Source: CBDCKN01 sp965219035 (GTDB taxonomy: Bacteria; Gemmatimonadota; Gemmatimonadetes; Longimicrobiales; Gaopeijiaceae). From it: a DNA stretch of 64,000 bases. A program made the position numbers and the translations under genes. The notes beneath the pieces are model-generated. The model was not told the origin of the DNA. It searched no databases and was given only the letters and a program-made list of their open reading frames with translations. The DNA lies in assembly GCA_965219035.1 (NCBI GenBank), contig CBDCMR010000004.1, positions 248,001 to 312,000 of the forward strand. The letters are read 5' to 3'. Position 1 is the first letter of the stretch. Every line of letters starts with the position of its first letter. This document shows positions 18,340 through 26,124 of this stretch, piece by piece.

Positions 18340-19032
18340 TTACTCGTGGCCGGGTGTCGTCGTCGGATTCGATGGTTGTGAGGATCGTTCGCCACTGGGC
18401 GCGGTCAGCTCCCGAAGCGCCTCGGGTGTGTCCACGTCGGTGAGGATGCCGGGCGCATCCACCGGGACCTCACGCACCCTGGTCGGATGGCGAGACATGA
18501 GCACCTTGGCACCTGCGTCCCCCGTGATAGCGCCGACCTCCGGGAGCAGGTCCACGGTCCATAGAACGGGATTGCCTCTCTGTCCTCGCCATGTGGGCAC
18601 GAAGATGGAGGCATCGGGATCCGTGAGGAAGGCCAGGATCAGGGTGTCGATGTGACCCGCTACCACCCGCGGCATGTCTGCCAGACAGACCACGACGGCC
18701 CGAGCGCTGCCCGGCAGGGTCGAGATACCGGCCCTGAGGGACGTGCTGAGGCCCTGGGCGTGGTCTGGGTTCCAGAGCAGTCGCACCGGGAGCCCGGCGA
18801 GGCACGCCTCCACCCGCTCACGGTCCTCACCCGTGACCACTACGACCTCATCGACGCGGGACGCGAGAGCAGCTCGTACCACTGTCGCCACCATGTGAGC
18901 ACCGTCGACGGGCTCCAACAGCTTGTTGCGCCCCCCCATGCGGGTGGAGGATCCAGCGGCCAGCACCACGCAGATCACGCCGGAGGGGGCGGGCGGGGTC
19001 GGATCCGCCGCCTCCAACGCATCGTCGGTCAT
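18340..19032 (-). CDS. mocA: MocA-like molybdenum cofactor cytidylyltransferase
   Basis: This 230-residue nucleotidyltransferase shows the family signature VVLAAGSSTRMGGRNKLL near residues 22-39. It also has VCLADMPRV (metal-binding Asp), RGQRGNPVLW and GDAGAKVL. MocA attaches CMP to Mo-molybdopterin to make the MCD cofactor used by xanthine-oxidase-family enzymes such as the CoxSLM complex here. Its start overlaps the preceding xdhC-like gene by 4 bases; 16 bases separate its stop from coxG. MobA, which makes the guanine form, is the alternative, but the genomic context favours the CTP enzyme. Confidence 0.85.
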   Translation of the reverse strand: MTDDALEAADPTPPAPSGVICVVLAAGSSTRMGGRNKLLEPVDGAHMVATVVRAALASRVDEVVVVTGEDRERVEACLAGLPVRLLWNPDHAQGLSTSLRAGISTLPGSARAVVVCLADMPRVVAGHIDTLILAFLTDPDASIFVPTWRGQRGNPVLWTVDLLPEVGAITGDAGAKVLMSRHPTRVREVPVDAPGILTDVDTPEALRELTAPSGERSSQPSNPTTTPGHE

Positions 19033-19793
19033 GTAACGTCCCGCCGCAGCTCTCCGATGACCTCGGCCAGAATGGCCGCGGCGATCTCCCCCGGCGTCCG
19101 CGCTCCGATGTCGAGACCCACGGGGCCGCGAATCCTGGACAGAGTCTCCTCGTCGAACCCGGCCTCCCTCATACGCTCAAGGCGCCGGCTGTGGGTCTTG
19201 CGGCTGCCGAGGGCTCCGATGTAGAAGGCGGGACCGGCCAGGGCCGTCGCCAGCGCGGGGTCATCGAGCTTGGGGTCGTGGGTGAGGGTCACCACGGCGG
19301 TTCGATGGTCCAGCTCCAGGTCCGCCAGGGCAGTATCCGGCCACGAGAGGAGACGGTCGACGCCCGGGAAGCGAGCTTCCGTGTTGAAGGCCTCGCGGGG
19401 ATCCACGAGCGAGACGGAGAAGCCGGCGTGGCTCGCCATCTGGGCCAACGGCTGAGCGATGTGTACCGCGCCCACCACCACCATCCGGTGAGGTGGATTG
19501 TGCACCTGCAGGAAGAAGGAGCCGCCGGGCCCGTCCACCGGCTGGGAACGGTCGTTCAGGAGTGCACTGCGGGCCGCCCGGTGTAGGGCGGGGCCGAAGC
19601 CTTCGGTGCCGTCTTCCGCGGGGCCTGCTTCGGCGTGCTCGGCCTCCTCCGAGGCTTCGGGATCGCCGACCTCCGAGTCGGCCTCCAGCGGGTAGAGGAG
19701 GAGCTGCTCCCCGGTGTCCAGGTTCGTGGCGAGGACCACGGCTCGCTCATTGCGCCGGTCCTCGACCAGTCGGCTCAGGACCTCGGCCTTCAC
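19029..19793 (-). CDS. XdhC/CoxI-family protein, Rossmann half
   Basis: This 254-residue protein starts at GTG 19,793. An N-terminal segment (VKAEVLSRLVEDRRNERAVV) precedes the XdhC_C Rossmann domain with VVVGAVHIAQPLAQMA, VTLTHDPKLDDPAL, YIGALGSRKTHSRRL and GLDIGARTPGEIAAAI. XdhC-type proteins bind molybdenum cofactor, help its sulfuration and insert it into xanthine-oxidase-family enzymes. The gene overlaps the upstream XdhC N-terminal half by 4 bases and mocA by 4 bases, so three proteins are made from one tightly coupled message. Confidence 0.82.
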   Translation of the reverse strand: MKAEVLSRLVEDRRNERAVVLATNLDTGEQLLLYPLEADSEVGDPEASEEAEHAEAGPAEDGTEGFGPALHRAARSALLNDRSQPVDGPGGSFFLQVHNPPHRMVVVGAVHIAQPLAQMASHAGFSVSLVDPREAFNTEARFPGVDRLLSWPDTALADLELDHRTAVVTLTHDPKLDDPALATALAGPAFYIGALGSRKTHSRRLERMREAGFDEETLSRIRGPVGLDIGARTPGEIAAAILAEVIGELRRDVT

Positions 19794-20116
19794 TCCACTC
19801 TCTCGACGTAGATCTCCACTTCGCCACCGCAGGCCAGTCCCACTTCCCACGCTTGCTCGTCGGTCACGCCGAACTGCAGGAGCTTGGTGCCCCCGTGGAC
19901 CATGAGCTCCTGGGCCTCCTGGATTACGGTGCCCTCGACGCATCCGCCCGACACTGAGCCCACGAAGTGCCCGTGCTCGTCAATGCACATCTGACTGCCC
20001 GGCTGTCGCGGAGCCGAGCCCCACGTTCGAACCACCGTCGCCAGGGCCACGCCTAAGCCCTGAGCTTTCCACTCACCGGCCTGCTCGAGCACATCAAGGG
20101 GCGGGGGTCTATCCAT
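19790..20116 (-). CDS. XdhC/CoxI-family N-terminal domain protein
   Basis: This 108-residue protein consists only of the XdhC_CoxI domain: LATVVRTWGSAPRQPGSQM, then GSVSGGCVEGTVIQEA with the conserved GGCVEG motif and its cysteine, then FGVTDEQAWEVGLACGGEVEI. In many bacteria this domain and the Rossmann half are one protein; here they are separate overlapping genes. It probably acts with the next protein in molybdenum cofactor handling for CoxSLM. It is the first gene of the minus-strand maturation set, and its promoter should lie in 20,117-20,250. Confidence 0.82.
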   Translation of the reverse strand: MDRPPPLDVLEQAGEWKAQGLGVALATVVRTWGSAPRQPGSQMCIDEHGHFVGSVSGGCVEGTVIQEAQELMVHGGTKLLQFGVTDEQAWEVGLACGGEVEIYVERVE

Positions 20117-20146
20117 GAACGGCTCCAGGAAGGAGTCTAGAAGGCC

Positions 20147-20176
20147 GTTGAAGAAGACCCACTGTACTTCTTCAAC
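20147..20176. repeat. Perfect 10-bp inverted repeat between divergent genes
   Basis: GTTGAAGAAG (20,147-20,156) and CTTCTTCAAC (20,167-20,176) form a perfect hairpin or a two-half-site operator with a 10-base spacer, 31 bases upstream of the minus-strand XdhC start. It could be an operator for the maturation genes or part of a mobile-element remnant. Confidence 0.5.
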
Positions 20177-20250
20177 AGCGTTCCAGGGATGATTGGGAGG
20201 ATACGCGGGCCCCGACCCGGAAGAAACCCCGGGACCGCCACGGGGTTCAA

Positions 20251-20336
20251 GTGTTCCGTTACCAAGTGCCTCGGCCGGTCGAGGGCCTGGTGCATCCGAC
20301 CTTCTTGGTGGCTCGAGAACTTTGGCAACGGAACAC
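20251..20336. repeat. MITE-like repeat, copy 2 (86 bp)
   Basis: The element begins GTGTTCCGTTACCAAGTG and ends ACTTTGGCAACGGAACAC; the termini are imperfect inverted repeats of about 18 bp. Its body (CTCGGCCGGTCGAGGGCC then TGGTGCATCCG) is shared with the copy at 21,369. It lies in the leader of the M28 lipoprotein gene. Confidence 0.75.
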
Positions 20337-20422
20337 CAGTGTCCTGCTACGCGCCCACCGGCTCAGACGCCCGGCGACACCAGCGCCCCATGCCCGCCGA
20401 GACATTCTACCGCGAGGACGAA

Positions 20423-21364
20423 GTGACGAAGCGATGGCCGTTGATGATGGCTCTACAGCTTCTGGTGGTAGGGTGCGGAGGTGGGGATTCCGAGGAGATG
20501 ACCATCTCGGTCAGGGTGGGCCGCCCGGCCTTCGACGCCACCCGGGCCTTTCAGGACCTCCAGGCGCAGGTGGCCTTCGGCCCGCGCGTGCCGGGGATGG
20601 AGGGCCACGCCCGCCAACTCGCATGGATGGTGGAGCAGCTCCGCGAGCTCGCCGACACGGTGTTCCTCGACGAGTTCGAGCACGTCACCAGCGACGGAGA
20701 CTCCCTGAGCCTCACGAACGTCATCGCGCGTTTCGGCCTCGAGAGCGATCGACGCCTCCTCCTCCTCACGCACTGGGACACGCGGCCGACGGCGGACCAG
20801 AGCAGAGACGACGACGATCGGGAGAAGCCGGTGCCCGGTGCCAACGACGGGGCGTCAGGCACGGCCGTGCTCCTCGAGCTGGCGCGGATGTTCGCAGAGC
20901 AGGCTCCGCCCGGGGGCGTGGATCTTCTCTTCGGCGACGGCGAGGACTACGGGCCCACCACGGCCGACATGTTCCTCGGGGCCGCCCACTACGCTACGGG
21001 AAGGGGCTCAGAAGCCCCCCCGGACTTCGCCGTGCTTCTGGACATGGTGGGCGACGCCGACCCCCGATTTCCCGTGGAGGCCTACTCCCTCGAGGCTGCG
21101 CCGCAGCTCGTTCAGCGGGTCTGGGGAATCGCTGCGGACCTGGGCTATCGGCGCTACTTCCCGTTGGACGAGACGGCCCGGGTCGTCGACGACCATCTGA
21201 AGCTCAACGACGCCGGAATCCCCACCATCAACGTCATCGACTTCGACTACGGGTCGAGGAACGGCCTTTGGCACACGCCCGACGACACCCCGGAAAACAC
21301 GAGCGCGCAGACGTTGCTCATAGTGGGGGACGTGATGGCAGAGTTCGTCTACCGTAGCCGCTGA
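20423..21364 (+). CDS. M28-family zinc peptidase / glutaminyl-cyclase-like lipoprotein
   Basis: This 313-residue protein starts with a lipoprotein signal (MTKRWPLMMALQLLVVGC), the lipobox cysteine being about residue 18. The mature part is an M28/QC-like alpha/beta domain: LLTHWDTRP, PGANDGASGTAVLLELARMF and FGDGEDYG supply the expected His, Asp and acidic metal ligands. DDHLKLNDAGIPTINVIDFDYG and WHTPDDTPEN give the later Asp and His. This pattern suits glutaminyl-peptide cyclotransferase-like enzymes as well as aminopeptidases. GTG 20,423 is chosen because GAGGA lies 4 bases upstream and the lipobox fits; a longer reading would begin before the repeat at 20,251. Confidence 0.82.
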   Translation: MTKRWPLMMALQLLVVGCGGGDSEEMTISVRVGRPAFDATRAFQDLQAQVAFGPRVPGMEGHARQLAWMVEQLRELADTVFLDEFEHVTSDGDSLSLTNVIARFGLESDRRLLLLTHWDTRPTADQSRDDDDREKPVPGANDGASGTAVLLELARMFAEQAPPGGVDLLFGDGEDYGPTTADMFLGAAHYATGRGSEAPPDFAVLLDMVGDADPRFPVEAYSLEAAPQLVQRVWGIAADLGYRRYFPLDETARVVDDHLKLNDAGIPTINVIDFDYGSRNGLWHTPDDTPENTSAQTLLIVGDVMAEFVYRSR

Positions 21365-21368
21365 ATTT

Positions 21369-21548
21369 GTGTCCCGTTGCCGAAGTGTCTCGGCCAGTCG
21401 AGGGCCTGGCGCATCCGTGGGCTCGGCGTTGGAACTCCTTGCGACCACGCTTCGCGCGGTGCCCGCTAGGGCTACGCCGCATCGTCCCGCCTTGATCTCA
21501 CGGCGCCCCGACCCTCTTTGTGGTTCGCGAACTTTGGCAACGGAACAC
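21369..21548. repeat. MITE-like repeat, copy 3 (180 bp)
   Basis: GTGTCCCGTTGCCGAAGT at 21,369 and ACTTTGGCAACGGAACAC ending at 21,548 are near-perfect inverted termini. The left third shares CTCGGCCAGTCGAGGGCC with copy 2. The right end shares CCGACCCTCT and TCGCGAACTT with copy 4 at 30,483. About 90 bp of extra internal sequence makes this the longest member. Confidence 0.78.
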
Positions 21549-21559
21549 GGGAGAGAACC

Positions 21560-22523
21560 GTGAGCGACGATCGCACCGTGACGGCCGCCGTCGTGCAGGC
21601 ATCCCCCACCCTCTTCGACCGGGAGGGGGCCACCGAGAAGGTCGCCGACCTGACGGCTCAGGCCGCGGCTGACGGCGCCGGACTGGTCGTCTTTCCCGAG
21701 GCGTACGTCGGCGGCTATCCCTGGGGCCTGGCCTTCGGCACCACCGTGGGGGACCGGAGCGACGCCGGCCGGCGCGTCTGGCAGCGCTACTGGGACACGG
21801 CGGTCGAGGTGCCGGGTCCGGCCACCGAGCGCATGGGTGAGGCGGCCCGTGAGGCGGGCGTATACCTGGCCGTGGGCGTCGTGGAGCGCGACTCCACCTA
21901 CAGCGGAGGCACCCTTATTCTGCACACTCCTGTACTTCGGCGCCGACGGCTCGCTTCTGGGCAAGCACCGAAAGCTCAAGCCCACGGGGGCGGAGCGACT
22001 GATCTGGGGCGAGGGAGACGGGAGCACGCTCACGACGGTCCAGGCCCCATTCGGCCGTGTGGGTGGCCTCATCTGCTGGGAGAACTACATGCCCCTCGCC
22101 CGCATGGCCATGTACGGGAAGGGGGTGGAGATCTACCTCGCACCCACCGCCGACTACCGGAGCCGCTGGCAGGGAACACTGCAGCACATCGCCCTGGAGG
22201 GGCGCTGCTTCGTGTTGGGGTGTAACCAGTACGTGACCCGCGACATGTACCCCGACGACCTTGAGATCGCGGGGGAGCTCGAGTCCTGGCCCGAGACACT
22301 GTGCCCCGGTGGTAGTGCCATCTACGACCCAGCCGGAGACTGCCTGGCCGGTCCCCTCTTCGATGCCGAGGGGATGCTCACGGCCGAGCTCGATATGGGG
22401 GCCGTGGCCCGCGGGAAGTTCGACTTCGATGTCGTGGGGCACTACGCCCGGCCCGACGTCTTCCGACTCGAGGTGAACGAAGGAGAGCTGGCTCCAGTTG
22501 CGTACCCATTGCGCGGCTCTTGA
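21560..22523 (+). pseudogene. Nitrilase-superfamily amidohydrolase, broken by a one-base insertion
   Basis: The two frames together give a complete nitrilase of about 320 residues. The catalytic triad is present: Glu in VVFPEAYVGGYPWG, Lys in KHRKLKPTG, and Cys in GLICWENYMPLAR. Family members hydrolyse nitriles or cyanide to acids or amides. The first frame starts at GTG 21,560 (GGGAGAG upstream). It loses homology after YSGGTL; removing the A at 21,917 restores FCTLLYFGADGSLL and the rest. Every catalytic residue survives, so this is either a recent pseudogene or a sequencing error. It starts 11 bases after a MITE-like repeat, which may supply its promoter or leader. Confidence 0.8.
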
Positions 22524-22561
22524 ATTTTTCTTGGGGAGGGCACATCATGCACTCTCAGGTG

Positions 22562-22600
22562 TAGTATTATTATTAGTATTAATGTTATTATTATAATTCC
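22562..22600. repeat. AT-rich ATT-type tract upstream of rocD
   Basis: About 39 bases are almost pure A/T with repeated TTA/ATT units, in contrast to the GC-rich surroundings. It lies 69-107 bases before the rocD start. It probably holds promoter elements and could vary in length. Confidence 0.55.
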
Positions 22601-22668
22601 AGTGTGTTCGTATCTGCTAGTGTCTCATCCCCGAACGGCGTCGCCGAACGACGTCATGTGAGTGTCCC

Positions 22669-23886
22669 ATGATTCAAGCGAGTGCATCGAAAACCGACCA
22701 GTATCTGAGTGAGGCTGACCAGTTCAGCGCCCACAACTACAAGCCGCTCCCGGTGGTTCTGGACCGAGGGGAGGGCGTCTGGGTTTGGGACGTGGACGGC
22801 AACCGATATCTCGACATGCTCGCCGCCTATTCGGCGCTGAATCAGGGACACCGCCATCCAGAGATCATGCGAGCCGCCGAAGAGCAGATGGCCAAGCTGA
22901 CCTTGACGTCGCGGGCGTTCCACAACGACCAGATGGGTCCCTTCCTCCGGGAGCTCTGCGAGGCCACCGGATTCGAAAAGGCACTTCCCATGAACACGGG
23001 GGCCGAGGCCGTGGAGACGGCCATCAAGACCGTGCGGAAGTGGGGCTACCAGGTGAAGGGCGTGCCCGAAGGGGAGGCGGAGATCATCGTCTGCGAGAAC
23101 AACTTCCACGGGCGGACGACGACCATCGTCGGGTTCTCCTCCGAGGATCAATACAAGGAGGGCTTCGGGCCCTTCACGCCGGGGTTCGTGATGGTGCCGT
23201 ACGGCGAGGTGGAAGCCTTCGAGGCCGCCATCACCGAGAATACGGTGGGCTTCCTCATGGAGCCTCTGCAGGGCGAGGGCGGAGTCGTCGTACCTCCGGA
23301 AGGTTACCTGAGCCGGACGGCCGAGATCTGCCGCGAGCGCGGAATCGCCTTCGTGGCCGACGAGATCCAGACCGGCCTCGGTCGCACCGGTCGTCTCTTC
23401 TGCTGCGACTGGGAGGACGTCCGGCCCGACGTGCTCATCGTCGGCAAGGCTCTGGGCGGTGGCGTTTACCCAGTGTCTGCAGCCATCGCCGACTCGGAGT
23501 TCATGGATCTCTACCGGCCGGGTGATCACGGCTCGACCTTCGGCGGCAATCCTCTGGGTGCGGCGGTGGGGCGGGCTTCGCTCCGCGTGATTCTCGAGGA
23601 GAATCTGTCGCAGCGCTCCGATGCGCTGGGCAGCTGGTTCATGGATGAGCTCCGCGCCATCGACTCACCGCACGTCGAGGAAGTGCGCGGCCGCGGGCTC
23701 ATGGTCGGTGTTGTCATCAAAGAGTCGTCCGGGACGGCGCGGCCGTACTGCGAGGCTTTGCAGGAGAAGGGAATCCTGGCCAAGGAGACCCACCACCAGG
23801 TCATCCGCTTCGCGCCTCCGCTGACCATCGAGCAGTCCACGCTGGAAGAGGCCCTGGTGGATATCGACGCCGTCCTCACGGGCTGA
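22669..23886 (+). CDS. rocD: Ornithine aminotransferase
   Basis: This 405-residue PLP-dependent class III aminotransferase converts ornithine and 2-oxoglutarate to glutamate semialdehyde and glutamate. The N-terminal YKPLPVVLDRGEGVWVWDVDG and YSALNQGHRHP match ornithine aminotransferases. PLP contacts include MNTGAEAVETAIK, FHGRTTTI and ADEIQTGLGRTG. The lysine in IVGKALGGGVYPVSA forms the internal aldimine. The protein is full length. It stands alone on the plus strand; the AT-rich tract upstream is the likely promoter region. Confidence 0.92.
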   Translation: MIQASASKTDQYLSEADQFSAHNYKPLPVVLDRGEGVWVWDVDGNRYLDMLAAYSALNQGHRHPEIMRAAEEQMAKLTLTSRAFHNDQMGPFLRELCEATGFEKALPMNTGAEAVETAIKTVRKWGYQVKGVPEGEAEIIVCENNFHGRTTTIVGFSSEDQYKEGFGPFTPGFVMVPYGEVEAFEAAITENTVGFLMEPLQGEGGVVVPPEGYLSRTAEICRERGIAFVADEIQTGLGRTGRLFCCDWEDVRPDVLIVGKALGGGVYPVSAAIADSEFMDLYRPGDHGSTFGGNPLGAAVGRASLRVILEENLSQRSDALGSWFMDELRAIDSPHVEEVRGRGLMVGVVIKESSGTARPYCEALQEKGILAKETHHQVIRFAPPLTIEQSTLEEALVDIDAVLTG

Positions 23887-23900
23887 GTCGCGCGACGAAC

Positions 23901-25592
23901 ATGCCCGCCTCGAGGGCAAGCGAGGAGCCCGGTGCCGCCCCGACAGGGGGGGCACCGGGCTTTTCCGTCGCCACTCTCACCGCCGTTGCGCTTGGCGTGG
24001 TGGGGGTCGTGGCCTGGGAGGCGGTCCCGCCGGGAGTCTGGCACGACGACGGTGCGTATCTGCTCCTGGGCCAGTCTCTGGCCGAGGGTGAGGGGCTTCG
24101 CTACTCCCACGTCGCTGGCTCGCCCCCGGGCGCCAAGTTTCCTCCGGCCTATCCTCTGGTCCTCGCGGTGCTCTGGAGGCTGGCGCCCACGGCTGTAGGG
24201 CAGGGGTCCCTTGCAGCGTTCGTGAATCTCCTCTTCGTCGTCGTGGGTGGTGGGTTGTTCGTGTCCTACCTACGCTACCTGGACTTCTCGTGGAGGAGCT
24301 CCGTAGCCACCACCGCATTCCTGTGGCTCATGCCCGACGTATGGCGTCTCTCTCTGGTGCCTCTCTCGGAGCCGCTCTTCCTACTCGTGCTCGTTCTGGC
24401 TCTGTGGGCGGGATCGCGCCTGGAGCGGAAGCCCACGGGACGAGCTCTCGCGACCTTCATCCTGGCCTTGGCCGTCGCCTATCACGTGCGAACCATGGGA
24501 GTCGTGTTGGGAGCGGCCGTGCCCGTGGCGCTCCTTCTTCGGCGGCAGATACGCTGGGCCGTTTGGACCGCTATTGGCGTCTTCCTCGTCGTAGCTCCCT
24601 GGCTCGTCTGGTCGAGTCGCGCGGCGACGGCGATTCCCGCCCCTCTCAGGGATACGCTGGGCCCATACGGGGGGTGGCTGACCAGACAGGCGAGTGCCGA
24701 AGGTGGGGGGTTCCTGGCAGGGATGGCGTCCAGCGCCGTGGCCCTGGCGTCGCGAATTGCGGGTGTCCTCTTTCCCGGTGCCGGCCCCGGTGTCGGCGGC
24801 CTCTGGGGCGTGATGTTGACGCTCGGAGTCGCCGGTGTCGGAGGAATTGGTCTCTACCGACTGTCCAGAGAGTCCTGGACGCCGGTCCTGACGGCCGGCC
24901 TGATGGTGGGCCTACTCTGGATTTGGCCCTACCAGGAGCGCCGACTGATCATGCCGGTGGCACCACTTCTGGGCCTGATGCTGATCTGTGGATTCCAGAG
25001 GGAGCTCGGAGCGGCGATCAGGGCCCTCGTGAGGCGGGGTGCGTCACCCGTCTCGGGTGACGGTGTCGAGGGTGTCGAACGGGCCGTGGCGGACGTTGGA
25101 GGCTTCCCGGTCCGTACCGCCGCCGTGGGTATCCTCGGCCTCTGCTGGATCGTTTGGCTGGGAGGGGTGAGCCTTCTTCATCTGAGGGCGGACCGTCACC
25201 TCGAGGCGTTCGACGTGCGCTCCCGCATGCTCGCCCGAGCAGTCTTCGCCGTGGAGGAGCGCGTCCCGCAGGATGGCGTGGTGGGTGCTCCGGAGCTCTG
25301 GGCCGGACTGGCCTTGCACACCGGGCGCACCGTCGCGCCCAGCGCCCGGTTTCATCCCGTGGGAGAAGGGCCTACCTGGGGGACCAACCGGGAGCAGTTC
25401 GAGGTCTGGAACGCGGCCGGGATCGAGTACGTGCTGCTGGAGAATGCCGGCCGGATTCACAAGGAGGCACTGGACGAGCTGGACGCGCGCTGCCCGGGTT
25501 CGGTGGAGCTTCTGGCGTCATGGGGAGGGGGGATGCTGGTCCGGCTCGACTGGGATGAGGCCTGCCGGTCGCAAGTGCTCGCCAGCTCCTAG
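23901..25592 (+). CDS. GT-C family membrane glycosyltransferase (PMT/ArnT-like)
   Basis: This 563-residue membrane protein belongs to the same family as the one at 163-1,893. An N-terminal transmembrane helix is followed by the loop WHDDGAYLLLGQSLAEGEG and then KFPPAYPLVLAVLW. The paired Asp residues of this loop are the probable catalytic/metal site of GT-C enzymes using polyprenyl-phosphate sugars. Eight or more further hydrophobic segments follow, and a soluble C-terminal domain begins near residue 430. It starts 14 bases after rocD, though no functional link is evident. Confidence 0.75.
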   Translation: MPASRASEEPGAAPTGGAPGFSVATLTAVALGVVGVVAWEAVPPGVWHDDGAYLLLGQSLAEGEGLRYSHVAGSPPGAKFPPAYPLVLAVLWRLAPTAVGQGSLAAFVNLLFVVVGGGLFVSYLRYLDFSWRSSVATTAFLWLMPDVWRLSLVPLSEPLFLLVLVLALWAGSRLERKPTGRALATFILALAVAYHVRTMGVVLGAAVPVALLLRRQIRWAVWTAIGVFLVVAPWLVWSSRAATAIPAPLRDTLGPYGGWLTRQASAEGGGFLAGMASSAVALASRIAGVLFPGAGPGVGGLWGVMLTLGVAGVGGIGLYRLSRESWTPVLTAGLMVGLLWIWPYQERRLIMPVAPLLGLMLICGFQRELGAAIRALVRRGASPVSGDGVEGVERAVADVGGFPVRTAAVGILGLCWIVWLGGVSLLHLRADRHLEAFDVRSRMLARAVFAVEERVPQDGVVGAPELWAGLALHTGRTVAPSARFHPVGEGPTWGTNREQFEVWNAAGIEYVLLENAGRIHKEALDELDARCPGSVELLASWGGGMLVRLDWDEACRSQVLASS

Positions 25593-25705
25593 GAGCCTGT
25601 CCGAGTAACGGGGTGCGGCCTAGGTCCCTCAGGCGTCGGAGTCAACCGCCCGAGACCCTCGTTCGTGTTGCACCAACGCCCCGACTATGTCGGGATTCCA
25701 CCGTC

Positions 25706-26011
25706 TCACCATTGGATCGAGCCCTCCTTGCTCGTGTCGACCTGTTCCGGGTCGCCGTCGCCCAGGAGCACGTTCTCGATCTGGGCGTAAAGGAAGTCCT
25801 TGGCTTTGGTCTCCCGCGGATCCAGACCGTAATGGTTGATCAGAAGAGTCTGATGCTGCAGCCAGTCGGCCCAGCAATTGGAACAGATCTGCTCCTGGAT
25901 GCGCTCTCCCAGGTCGGTGCGAAACGGCGCTCTCGCCAGCTTGGGCTTGTCCGGCCCACAACGTCGGCAGTCGATGGTTTCCACGGTGGCTTCGGCCCCT
26001 CCGATTGACAC
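25706..26011 (-). CDS. YggX-like iron-trafficking/oxidative-damage protection protein
   Basis: This 101-residue protein carries TIDCRRCGPDKPKL followed by GERIQEQICSNCWADWLQHQTLLINHYGLDPRE. The latter part matches the YggX family (GKRIxxxISxxAWxxWxxxQTMLINE). YggX proteins protect labile Fe-S clusters and handle Fe(II). This version has two CxxC-type pairs where enteric YggX has a single cysteine, as in a variant that binds metal more tightly. It overlaps nothing but sits head to head with fabH, sharing a short region. Confidence 0.7.
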   Translation of the reverse strand: MSIGGAEATVETIDCRRCGPDKPKLARAPFRTDLGERIQEQICSNCWADWLQHQTLLINHYGLDPRETKAKDFLYAQIENVLLGDGDPEQVDTSKEGSIQW

Positions 26012-26124
26012 AGGATTCGGCGCCCCTGATCGTGACGAGACCTCGACTACCCACGGAGGCGGAGAGGGATCCGGCCTGGTGGGGTCCGGCCGGGGGAGAG
26101 CCCGACCTCAACAAGGAGGGCGTT

